Source: Pegoplata infirma
Lineage: Eukaryota; Arthropoda; Insecta; Diptera; Anthomyiidae
Assembly (NCBI GenBank): GCA_963921195.1
Contig: OY992537.1
Coordinates: 31,975,911 to 32,039,910, forward strand
DNA: 64,000 nucleotides
Direction: 5' to 3'
This document shows positions 34,620 through 43,838 of this stretch, in pieces. Every line of letters begins with the position of its first letter. Positions within the stretch are counted from its first letter, which is position 1. Under the pieces are notes generated by a model. It was not told the DNA's origin. It saw only the letters and a program-made list of their open reading frames with translations, and did not search any database. A program made the translations under genes and the position numbers.

Positions 34620-36094
34620 CGTAAAAAATGTAAAAATTAAAATTTTCGATATTTTTTTGGTGTTCTAGATTTCATTATAAAGTTTGGTGAAAGTAAAACG
34701 AATGAACTTTATTAATTATAACCCAGCAAAAATAAATCGAGATTTTGGGGACACAGCATCTTTTTATAGCATACAGAAGCGCATCCAAAGAGCGCTCTTG
34801 AGGATGCAGTGAAAGTAAGGGGGGGGGAGCATTTTTAATTTTTTGTTAAGATATTTTATATAAAACTTATAATATAAAATTATTTTTTGATAAAGTTTAA
34901 CACTTGCTTTACTTCTTAATATTTTTAACTCTTTTTACGTGAAAAAACATCAGTGTTGGACAAAGACACATGATTTGACTGCATCATTATTATTAACGTG
35001 CTTGAAGCGGGGTGTGTAGTGTAAATATTCAATAAATTCTGAGAATTTAAAATTTATTAAACATATTAAAAATTTTATATATTTAATAAATGTATAGGTA
35101 TTATATTTATTTATTTTATTTAAGTAAAACCACAACGTTAATTTAATTTATTAATATATTTATTAATATCAATTAGTGCGAATAAAAACAAATGACTGGA
35201 AATTTTATGTCAAATGTAAACAGTAAATATATAGCAATTAAAAGCAAGCAATTTGTATTTAATATAAAAGTGTTTATAAAAATTATTAAATACAGTAAAA
35301 TCTAATAATAAATGATATTAAGAACTAGAAGTACTTAATTTTTTAAATCTCTTTCGACAATAAAATCTCTGCCAAATATTAATTTACACTTAAGTATTCT
35401 TAATTCAATAGTTTTTTTTTTTAATTTATCCGCTTCTGAGAGATCTTACTGTAAATATTTATGTATTTAAAAATTATAAAAAAAAAAAAAAATATAATGA
35501 TTTTAAATATCAGTTGGTATATAAAATAACAATAAACACCAGTTAATAGTTATATCGATGAGAATAAAGTAGTAACAATAAAACATGTTATAAAAAAGTA
35601 ATAATTTGAAACTTGTCAATAATGTGTGAATATAATATCAATTATTTAAATAAAATTAATCGGTTAACCGATAATTAATAATTAATCGAATAATTTTAAA
35701 TGGATACTGAGATATAAAAAATATTCATCGGCTTTCAATAATCGCTTTGAAAAACTTTCATATCAATTTTGGTTGCGGAACAACAACGGTAATTGGTACC
35801 GTTATTCTAGGATGGTATAGGTATCCAACATTCCAAATAAAAACACCTCATTTAAATGTTAACTAAACATTTCTTGAGCTTTATAAATTTATATCTACTG
35901 TTAATCTTAAATTCTATTTTTTGGGTCATTGAATTTTCAATAATCTGTCAATTTGCAGCATCTTCAATTTTAAATCCTTTTTGATACGTACTTTGGGATA
36001 ATTTTGCTTTATTTAACTCTTACCCGTATTTAAGATTAAGTGTTAAATAAATGTTTAAAAATTAGTGACGCATTAAATTTACTATTTTGTATGG
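34620..36094. other. AT-rich target region 5' of the retrotransposon
   Basis: An isolated CCCAGCAAAAATAAATCGAG terminus at 34723 and a short G run near 34820. No gene. The retrotransposon is inserted at the right end. Confidence 0.5.
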
Positions 36095-36098
36095 ATAT
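36095..36098. repeat. Target site duplication of the LTR retrotransposon (left)
   Basis: ATAT, repeated at 45996-45999 directly after the 3' LTR. A 4-bp duplication is usual for several Ty3/gypsy lineages. Confidence 0.85.
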
Positions 36099-38255
36099 TG
36101 TAGCATGGAAAATCTATTTCGGTAGTTAAAAGAATTCATGTTAATAAATGTTATTTTTTTTTCCAGTGTAATTTATCCTAAGTGGTTTATTTAGGTAACC
36201 GATTCAATTAAAAATACAACCCTGTTGTTTTTAAACATCACTATTAGTTATCAAAAGAACAAAGTTGACAGTTCACGGAACTATCACTCGTTATCTTTTG
36301 ATCGGTCGTTCTTCTAACCTTACTTGACACGCTATGAAAAACGTGATTTTTATTCTGTAGAAGGCAAGTGAAACGAGAAGGTCTCGTAAGTTCCGGTATA
36401 AAAGTTAAAAATTTTTATTTTAAATAAGTTAGTGGAAAAAGTTTTATAAAATTACATCTAATAATTTTTCGATTATAAAACAAACGCATTATAATTTGCG
36501 TACGCAATTTGTTTTACGCGGGACGTACTACAAAGCCTTCAACAGGTGGATGAATTGCGGCATCCACAAAAATTTCCATCAAAAGCCGGCTAACAACGTG
36601 TTTTTGGTAAGAGTAAATTCTATAATTTGTGCCTCATAAATCTGATCGTGCGTTTTCATTTAGGAACGTATTTTCCGGACGCGGGCCTTCTCGTAAATTA
36701 TAGTTTTTGGATTTTTGAATCGACATATTTGGAAACTTTAGCGGAATTCTAACCTACAAAATAATTGGTTTTGCGCAAATTACATTAAAACATTACAACA
36801 ACAGGCCACATTGCATAAGAGCCTCATGGGATTATGTAATATCATCACCGTCAATCGATTGCGAAGTTTTAATTAACCAAACATCACCTACAATCCTACA
36901 CATCAGTCTTGTTCTCGCAAAGCCGTCATCATCTTTAAATTTATGCTGGTTTTCCAGTCCATTCAACGTTAATTTTTTACCAACAAACTAAATTTATTAA
37001 TTATTAGAATGCCGATTATACACCATCCACGTCCGTCCGTTGTGTCTCATCTTTCCCAGAAATAATCCCATATTTAGTCCGTCCATTTATACGCCGCATA
37101 ATTATACACCTGTCCGTCTGTAAGTTGTGTTTGTCCAGTTAATTTTTCCATAAATCTGTTTTTTTTCCATTCATCCATTAAAGCTCATTTCGAAATTATC
37201 GTTGGTGAATACACTCACGTATAGGTTAAGTCGGAAATATTTTTTTTCATTCCCTTATGAGAATAAATCTTATACGAATAAATTTCTTATAACAATAATG
37301 AATTTTTTTCCCGTCCTATAGACAAAATATTAAGAACTAAGCTCACTTCAAAGAAAGTTTAAAGAATTTTTTTTGTAATTTAGAATCATACAAAAGCTTT
37401 TAGTTAGAAACAATAAGACACAAATTTGGTGTTTCAAATTTAGTTTTTGGTTACGTGCTCACTAATAAAATAAATTTAAAGAACCCACCCTCCTTTAGCA
37501 TTGGAATCAACAGCATCATGACGTCACGAGGCTGCAGTTTATCCAGGTAATGAATGCATTTTATAAAGTTCTTTTTTAAATTTATTATTGAGCTCGTTAA
37601 AGAAAGTATTAATAATTAAATAATATGAATTTTAGAAAAATAATAATCAAAACAAAACAGTGTTAAAATATAATAATAAGGAAAGAATTAGTTAAGAAAA
37701 TAAGCTAAAGAAACAAATAAAAGAGAATCCAGATTTTAAGAATTTCTTTTTAAGCTCATTCGAATGCAAACGTTATGCATATGTTCATTTTAATATTCTC
37801 TCTTAAACATTAATTTTTGCATCTCACGCTCTTAAGTAGTGACAATAGGAGAGCATTTCCATTAATTCTCTTTCTGGTTTTGTTTTCAATTTTTGCGCAA
37901 CTTAATGAAGTTGTGTAGTTATTTTGTAGTTAATAAGATCTCTTTTGTTGAAGTTTAATATAAATAAAATGTTCATTAACTAAACTAATAAGAAACTCCT
38001 CAGTTTTTCAATCATGTAGAGAAGAATAGTCATACGCTCTAACATCTATGGTGTGTATATATTTCAGAAAAAACAACGTTATGATTATGAAAATTTTAGT
38101 ATTGTGTCACCCTTTCGTCCCTCCCCACGACCAGGCTGAGCTAGACTGTGCAAAACATAAGGGAGCACAGGGACGGGAGTTTATTGTTGTCAGCTCTCTT
38201 TAATTTTTATCGTGGAATGTTCGTTGGCCTGTATGCACCAACAGAACATGCTACA
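36099..38255 (+). repeat. 5' LTR, 2157 bp
   Basis: Starts TGTAGCATGG and ends ACATGCTACA, so the tips form a perfect 9-bp inverted repeat TGTAGCATG/CATGCTACA. Reading it line by line against the 3' LTR I find one difference: G at 36441 versus T at 44181. It contains a TATA box near its left end, which implies a short U3 (about 300 bp) and a very long R-U5, and many AATAAA-type words. Confidence 0.95.
36397..36404 (+). promoter_or_regulatory. Candidate TATA box of the 5' LTR promoter
   Basis: TATAAAAG, preceded by GC-richer sequence (TCTCGTAAGTTCCGG). A TTAGTGG sequence about 30 bp downstream could serve as a weak initiator. The same site lies at 44137-44144 in the 3' LTR. Confidence 0.5.
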
Positions 38256-38871
38256 GATATTATGGCGCCCAAACCGGCTTAAGGTTGCAGTATTTGGTGT
38301 TTCACCAAATTCTTGCATACAAACTTAAGAGTATATTTTTTTTAAGAGCAAAGTCATAATGTTGTGTTGTTGTTAAAGTTTTTTAAAGTAGAATTCTCTT
38401 TGGTGTTTGAAGTTTTGTTTTGGATCATTGTGGTATGATTTAAATTTTTGTTTAAATACAAAATTTATTCCTGCTTTGGTAATTTTTTGGGATAAGTAAG
38501 AATTTATAGATGATACTGTTTAGTACTTCATATTTCCTTGCCCAGTTTGGTTGATGATGTCTGAATTTGGTATTGACTTTTAAGGGTCATTCCATTTCCA
38601 TCATGCAACAGTTGTAAAGAGATTTCTAATTTGTTTCTTTTACGTATTACTCACTAATTTAAAGTCTACATGTGCGGAAAGTTGAGGAGTTATTTATGAA
38701 CATTAATTATATTTTTTTTTGCGTTATACTTTGTGGTATAAAAAATTTTTCGGTCAATTTTGTTGATTATATTTCGGTTTATTTTTTTTTGGTTTATGAC
38801 ATATTTTTTTTCCTATTTTATTTAAATTTTGGTTATGAATTTTTTTTTTATTTTGATTTTGTAAATATAAG
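38256..38871 (+). other. Untranslated leader of the retrotransposon with an upstream ORF
   Basis: Holds the primer-binding site at its start, then 600 bp of T-rich sequence. An upstream ORF (38672-38890, 72 codons, very rich in Phe and Tyr) overlaps the gag start in another frame; its composition argues against a functional protein, but it would reduce initiation at the gag ATG if translated. Confidence 0.6.
38263..38272 (+). other. Primer-binding site, tRNA-Lys type
   Basis: TGGCGCCCAA, complementary to the 3' end of insect tRNA-Lys (ending TTGGGCG plus CCA). It begins 7 bp after the LTR end. Complementarity beyond the tenth base falls off (next bases ACCGGCTT), so pairing is short. Confidence 0.8.
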
Positions 38872-40614
38872 ATGGATTTTGCGTTATTAGATAGCGAAGA
38901 AGTTCGGCATGAATGCCAGATTAGAGGATTACCTTTAGAGGGTAATGTTCGTAAATTGGCTAATGATTTAAATACGGTATATTCTGAAGAACAAGATGGG
39001 AAGAGATTATTTACTGCGGTTCATGTAAATACTGTTCCTCAAGAACTGGAAGCGTTAACCAGTAAAATTGATGATTTAAAACGGATGGCGGAACAAGCAT
39101 TAAAATCAAATGATCGTGAATATGAGAAAAGGGCGATAGCAAAGGCTATTCATTGTCGTAGTAGGATTGATATTTTAGGTAGTAGGGCTCCTCATTTAAG
39201 TGCCAATATTGCAGGTTTAAAAAATGAGGTGAAATCCATTATGGAAAAACTTTGGGTCGATCCCACAACTACTAACAGTGTTTCTCTAGTAGATATTTCT
39301 ACACAAGAAGATAGGAGACAATCTTTAGGTGCTACTTCTGGATTAGGGCTAACTATGGGTCATACCATACCGACTCCTAGTAGACAGTCATTGCCTGCTC
39401 CTACTGCTGGAAATTATACGCAGAATTATACACCTAGAGAAAATCCGAATTTACAGTCATTTGGAGGTGCTCGAAAGAGATATGACAGTAGACCAAACTA
39501 TAATTCGAATAATAGAGCACATTTTCAGTCAGGTTCGAATAGAAATCATAACCCGAACACATATCGGGGTAATTCAAATTTTGTTAACCCGGCTATGGCC
39601 GTTCGTTCAGATCAACAGCGCAGATTCGAAGATCAACTAAACGCAGCTGCTGATGATGTGTCTAGATTAGATATTTCCAATTCTTCAAATAATTCTTCGT
39701 CAGATATTAGTAGAAAGTTAAGAAATATTCCTAATTGGGGTTTAAAGTTTAACGGTCAGCCGAGTCCTATTACGGTAGAACAGTTCGTAAAACGAGTTGA
39801 AATTCTAGCATTTAGTGATGGTATCCCTTTAGACAGATTATGTTTTTCTATGCACCAGTTGCTTACGGATAATGCAAAGGTTTGGTTTTGGATATTTATC
39901 CAGGATACGGAGAACCCAAAATGGGAAGAATTTAAGTCGAAACTTAAAAGCGAATTTAAGACTGTTACATCAGATCATGATATTCGTCGTATTATGGAAA
40001 ATCGAAAACAAAAGGGTCGTGAAACTTTCAGTGAATTTAAGTTATCCATAGAAGAGATGAATTCTCAATTGCGGTCTAAATATGCAGAGGCAGAATTAGT
40101 TAGTTTGTTGAGAAACAACATGCATCCAGCTCTTCGTAAGAAATTGACCTTAGAGCATCCGCGTACTGTTCTCGAATTGAAAACTATGTGTATGGAATAC
40201 GAAAAAGGTTTAGCTGATATAGGTGAAACTTTGGATGACCAATTAATCACTAAAAAACGTTTTGGCAATGAAATTGCTTTTGACCCAGTTTTAGAATATA
40301 ACAGTTTGACACAACAGAGTCAGGGAACTGCTGTAGAAGAAAATTCTTTAGTGATTTGTTGGAACTGTAAAGATATTGGTCACGGTTTTAGAAATTGCTC
40401 TAAGGAGAAAGTTCATGATTTTTGTTATAATTGCGGTGCTTCAGATGTAACGAGGCCCAACTGCGTAAATTGTAATCGTTTAAACAGACCAGCGGACGCA
40501 AGGCTGGGGAATCTTCGCCGTCCGACTGCGTCATCTCCCCTAATGGGTCAGCCACAAATTTTAAGGCACCGTCAGAGTCAGCCTACTCAGTCCACCCAAA
40601 ACGAAACCCTATAA
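38872..40614 (+). CDS. gag: Gag polyprotein (580 aa)
   Basis: Structural protein that would form the virus-like particle and bind the element's RNA. The N-terminal 40 residues resemble a SAP-type helix-loop-helix (LRKL-like pattern, RGLPLEGN). Residues about 160-280 are rich in Asn, Ser, Arg and Gln. About 285-455 matches the retrotransposon Gag core, with tryptophans in the VWFW and KWEEF motifs. A CCHC zinc knuckle lies at C496, C499, H504, C509. A second cluster, C518, C521, C531, C534, is a CX2CX9CX2C variant without the usual His. The chosen ATG is the first in a long open frame, near the end of the leader. The ORF overlaps the pol frame by 139 bp at its 3' end. No disabling mutation is seen. 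Confidence 0.93.
   Translation: MDFALLDSEEVRHECQIRGLPLEGNVRKLANDLNTVYSEEQDGKRLFTAVHVNTVPQELEALTSKIDDLKRMAEQALKSNDREYEKRAIAKAIHCRSRIDILGSRAPHLSANIAGLKNEVKSIMEKLWVDPTTTNSVSLVDISTQEDRRQSLGATSGLGLTMGHTIPTPSRQSLPAPTAGNYTQNYTPRENPNLQSFGGARKRYDSRPNYNSNNRAHFQSGSNRNHNPNTYRGNSNFVNPAMAVRSDQQRRFEDQLNAAADDVSRLDISNSSNNSSSDISRKLRNIPNWGLKFNGQPSPITVEQFVKRVEILAFSDGIPLDRLCFSMHQLLTDNAKVWFWIFIQDTENPKWEEFKSKLKSEFKTVTSDHDIRRIMENRKQKGRETFSEFKLSIEEMNSQLRSKYAEAELVSLLRNNMHPALRKKLTLEHPRTVLELKTMCMEYEKGLADIGETLDDQLITKKRFGNEIAFDPVLEYNSLTQQSQGTAVEENSLVICWNCKDIGHGFRNCSKEKVHDFCYNCGASDVTRPNCVNCNRLNRPADARLGNLRRPTASSPLMGQPQILRHRQSQPTQSTQNETL
40476..40614 (+). promoter_or_regulatory. Gag-pol overlap, candidate -1 frameshift region
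   Basis: The pol frame, which is -1 relative to gag, has its last upstream stop (TAA) at 40473-40475 and is then open through the gag stop at 40612-40614. This geometry fits -1 frameshifting. No canonical X XXY YYZ heptamer is in phase; the nearest candidates are CCCAAAAC (CCAAAAC at 40596-40602, in the CAA AAC codons) just before the stop and GGGGAAT at 40506-40512. The mechanism is therefore inferred from frame structure, not from a proven slip site. Confidence 0.6.
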
Positions 40615-40721
40615 ATATTTTAAATCGTATTCATCGCGTAAATAATTATTTTCGTATTAAAAGAGAAGAAAAACGTAAATTTAGGCAGGCGAAATTTAAT
40701 TTAGCGGTAGATGGTAGACCG

Positions 40722-43700
40722 ATGGTAAAAGTTGTATTATGTGGTAGAATTGTCGAAGGTTTATTGGATAGCGGAGCCAGTATTACAGTTTTAGGTAAAG
40801 GTTGTTTTGAATTTTTGGAAAATTTTAAGATTTCGTATAAAGAGGTAAATTATGATGTTCAGGTTGCAGGTGGCGCTGCTCACCAAATAAAAGGATTTGT
40901 TTATTTGAAAATTAATTTTGACGGTCGTGAAAAAACTTTGAAAATTTATTTAGTTCCATCTTTTCATCGTTTATTGACTTTAGGTATGGATTTTTGGTCA
41001 GCTTTTGATATTTTTCCGGCTTTTGCCAGTGAAATTAGTATAAACGCTGAGTCAGATCCAAATCAACATGTATTGACACCCGAACAACAAAAACAACTCG
41101 CGGAGGCAATAAATGAAATACCGTCATATAATAAGCTCGGATTAGGTAGAACAAAATTGTTAGAGCACGATATTGACGTAGGGGACGCTAAACCCGTCAA
41201 ACAACGCGTTTACCCAATATCGCCGGCGATGTTGAAAGAAATGGACAAAGAAATAGATGAAATGATTAGATTAGATATTATTGAGAAATGTGATTCTAGT
41301 GGTTGGTGTTCAAATGTAGTTATGGTTAAAAAATCGAACGGTTCTTGGCGATTATGTCTCGACGCGAGAGAGATAAATAAACCAACTATAAAGGATGCGT
41401 ATCCCTTAACTACAATTGATGGTGTTTATAGGCGTATCGGAAAAATTAAATATGTTTCGAAATTAGATTTGAAGTATAGTTTCTGGCAAGTACCGTTAAC
41501 GGAACGAGCCAAAAACATTACTGCATTTCCGGTTCCGGGCCGAGGTCTTTTCCGATATAAAGTGATGCCGTTCGGTTTAAAAAACGCGTCGCAAACACTT
41601 TGTAAGTTGATGGATATGGTCGTGCCTTATGAATTACAATCGGATATTTTTACTTATATTGATGATGCGTTGATTTGTTCAGAAACTTTTGAAGAACATT
41701 GTCGTTTAATTAGAATTTTCGGAAATCGGTTACGCGAAGCAAATATTACTGTGAATGTCGAAAAATCAAAGTTTTGTCAACGTGAAACGGATTATTTAGG
41801 TTTTGTCATCGGCGAGAACGGTTTAAAACCAAATCCCGAAAAGGTAGAGGCTATCGTTAATTTTAAAAGACCAACAACGTTAAAAGAATTGAGACGGTTT
41901 ACAGCTATGTGCCAATGGTATATGCGGTTAATTCCAAATTATGCTGCTATTGCCGCGCCTCTCACCGATATGACATCGCCTAAAAAGTATACTAATGAAT
42001 GGTCTCAAGAAGCCATAGATGCGTTTGAAAAATTAAAGCATATGTTGAGTTCGGAGCCTGTTTTGTCTTCGCCGGATTATAATCGTCAGTTTATAATACA
42101 ATGTGACGCGTCGACGAGCGGTATAGGCGGAGCGTTGATTCAGAAGGATGACAGTGGGAACGAAAGACCCGTGGCCTTTATGTCTCGGAAGCTGAACGGC
42201 GCGCAAAAGAACTACAGCATTACTGAGTTAGAATGCTTGGCGGCCGTTCTAGCCATTAAAAAGTTTCGTCCGTACATAGAGGGCACGCGGTTTGTCGTTG
42301 TCACTGATCATGCCAGCTTACGGTGGCTAATGTCATTGCGCGATTTAAGTGGTCGACTGGCCAGATGGTCGATAAAATTGCAAGCGTACGATTTCGAGAT
42401 TATTCACAGAAGCGGTAAAGAAAATATTGTCGCCGACGCTTTGTCGCGTGCAGTCGAGAGTCTGTCTATTGAAATTTCAGAAAACTTTGTTGATTTAAAT
42501 TCGGAAGCGTTTAAAGACCCTAAATATTTAGAATTGGTCACATTGGTTGACAGGTCTCCAGACAAATATCCCGATTTAAAGATTTTAGAAAATAAAGTTT
42601 ATAAACGTGTAGCATTTAGGGACAAAATTGTTAGTTCAGAGTCCGAATGTTGGAGGTTGTGGTTACCCGAATCGCTTCGGGAAAATGTCTTAAAGCAACT
42701 ACATTGTCCTCCAAATTGTTCTCATCCCGGTGTGAATAAGCTTCTTGAAAAGGTAAGGCGGTATTATTACTGGCCTAAATGTTTATCGGATGTAGTCAAT
42801 TTTGTAAAAATGTGCGAAATTTGTAAAATTTCAAAATTGCCTAATACAATTAACCGTCCACCTATGGTACCTAGGCAACCAGCTATTAGACCGTGGCAAG
42901 AATTGCACATTGATTATGTCGGTCCATTTCCGAGGAGTAAATCAGGATTTACTCAAGTTTTAGTAATTTTGGATAATTTTTCTAAATATGTTATAGTCCG
43001 TCCTGTCAGACAAGCGACAGCAAAAGTCACCATTGAAACTTTGAAGGAATACGTTTTTAATTATTTTGGCGTTCCACAGAAAATTTTATCGGATAATGGT
43101 TCCCAATTCGTATCGCACGAATTTAAGAATTATTTGGATGGTCTTGGTATATCACATATCCGAACAGGCTTTTATTCGCCACAGGCGAATTCAGCTGAAC
43201 GTGTTAATAAAACTATTTTTACAGCAGTCCGAATGTACATTAAAGACAGTCATAGAGATTGGGATCGGAATTTAGGTTCCATCGCTTGTGCTTTTCGTAA
43301 CGTAGTTCACGAATCGACAAATTTTAGCCCATATTATACGTTATTTGGTATTCATATGATTCAACATGCTAACGAGTATAAAATTTTAGAAAAAATAGAT
43401 TGTTTGTCAGGTGATTCTCCCGAAGTTTTATCGAGGACTGATCGTTTGCAGGTTATTCGTGGAAAGGTTGTTGAATGTTTAAAAAAAGCCCAGGAACGTC
43501 ATTCGAAGGGTTATAATCTGCGTTCACGAGAAGTAACGTATAATATTGGTCAAATTGTTTATAGGAGGAATTTTCCTCAAAGCGATGCAGTTCGCGGGTT
43601 TAGTGCTAAATTAGCTCCAAAATTGATTAAGTGTAGGGTGAAGTCCAAATGCGGGAATTCCATTTATGAAATTGAGGACATGGCAGGAAAATATGTAGGT

Positions 43701-43730
43701 AGATATCACGCGAAAGATTTGACTATCTAG
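40722..43730 (+). CDS. pol: Pol polyprotein: protease, RT, RNase H, integrase
   Basis: 1002 aa counted from the first ATG; the open frame reaches back to 40476. Aspartic protease DSGA at residues 16-19. Reverse transcriptase from about 147: catalytic D249 (LDLKYSF) and Y312-I-D314-D315. RNase H: D462, E504, D529, D572. Integrase: zinc-binding H661, H668, C698, C701, then catalytic D731, D791, E826, with 34 residues between the last two, as in elements with the PQANxxERVN motif. A C-terminal basic domain spans about 940-1000. The residues just upstream of the ATG (VDGRP) look like the start of the protease, so the ATG probably is not the real start and a Gag-Pol fusion is more likely. All catalytic residues are present and there are no stops, so it may be active. 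Confidence 0.95.
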   Translation: MVKVVLCGRIVEGLLDSGASITVLGKGCFEFLENFKISYKEVNYDVQVAGGAAHQIKGFVYLKINFDGREKTLKIYLVPSFHRLLTLGMDFWSAFDIFPAFASEISINAESDPNQHVLTPEQQKQLAEAINEIPSYNKLGLGRTKLLEHDIDVGDAKPVKQRVYPISPAMLKEMDKEIDEMIRLDIIEKCDSSGWCSNVVMVKKSNGSWRLCLDAREINKPTIKDAYPLTTIDGVYRRIGKIKYVSKLDLKYSFWQVPLTERAKNITAFPVPGRGLFRYKVMPFGLKNASQTLCKLMDMVVPYELQSDIFTYIDDALICSETFEEHCRLIRIFGNRLREANITVNVEKSKFCQRETDYLGFVIGENGLKPNPEKVEAIVNFKRPTTLKELRRFTAMCQWYMRLIPNYAAIAAPLTDMTSPKKYTNEWSQEAIDAFEKLKHMLSSEPVLSSPDYNRQFIIQCDASTSGIGGALIQKDDSGNERPVAFMSRKLNGAQKNYSITELECLAAVLAIKKFRPYIEGTRFVVVTDHASLRWLMSLRDLSGRLARWSIKLQAYDFEIIHRSGKENIVADALSRAVESLSIEISENFVDLNSEAFKDPKYLELVTLVDRSPDKYPDLKILENKVYKRVAFRDKIVSSESECWRLWLPESLRENVLKQLHCPPNCSHPGVNKLLEKVRRYYYWPKCLSDVVNFVKMCEICKISKLPNTINRPPMVPRQPAIRPWQELHIDYVGPFPRSKSGFTQVLVILDNFSKYVIVRPVRQATAKVTIETLKEYVFNYFGVPQKILSDNGSQFVSHEFKNYLDGLGISHIRTGFYSPQANSAERVNKTIFTAVRMYIKDSHRDWDRNLGSIACAFRNVVHESTNFSPYYTLFGIHMIQHANEYKILEKIDCLSGDSPEVLSRTDRLQVIRGKVVECLKKAQERHSKGYNLRSREVTYNIGQIVYRRNFPQSDAVRGFSAKLAPKLIKCRVKSKCGNSIYEIEDMAGKYVGRYHAKDLTI

Positions 43731-43734
43731 ATAT

Positions 43735-43784
43735 GCCCGGCTTGTTCAGAGTATCTCAGGGTGTGGATCGTACCCACGTTGGGC
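43735..43784 (+). ncRNA. tRNA-Lys-like segment between pol and the 3' LTR
   Basis: The 50 bp start GCCCGGCTTGTTCAG and end CCCACGTTGGGC. The first and last seven bases pair as an acceptor stem (five Watson-Crick and two G-U pairs), GTGG and CCAC enclose a 7-base T-loop, and ATCTCAGGGT matches the 3' side of the anticodon arm of insect tRNA-Lys(CUU) as I remember it. The rest of the D-arm and the anticodon are missing (about 23 bases short of a tRNA), so it is not a functional tRNA gene. It begins 4 bp after the pol stop. Its 3' tip UUGGGC could pair with the primer site. Confidence 0.7.
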
Positions 43785-43838
43785 AAATTTTCCTTTCCGA
43801 ATCCAATGTCTTGCCGGTGTTAGCCATTCTATTCGTTT

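Noticed and set aside
34470..34830. Poly(G) and GC-richer patch as a possible gene start
   Set aside because: No open frame of useful length, and the patch lies next to an isolated transposon tip.
43066..43275. 69-codon open frame inside the integrase region
   Set aside because: It is a shadow of pol in another frame.
43731..43838. Possible env gene of the retrotransposon
   Set aside because: Only 108 bp separate the pol stop and the 3' LTR, and no further ORF exists.
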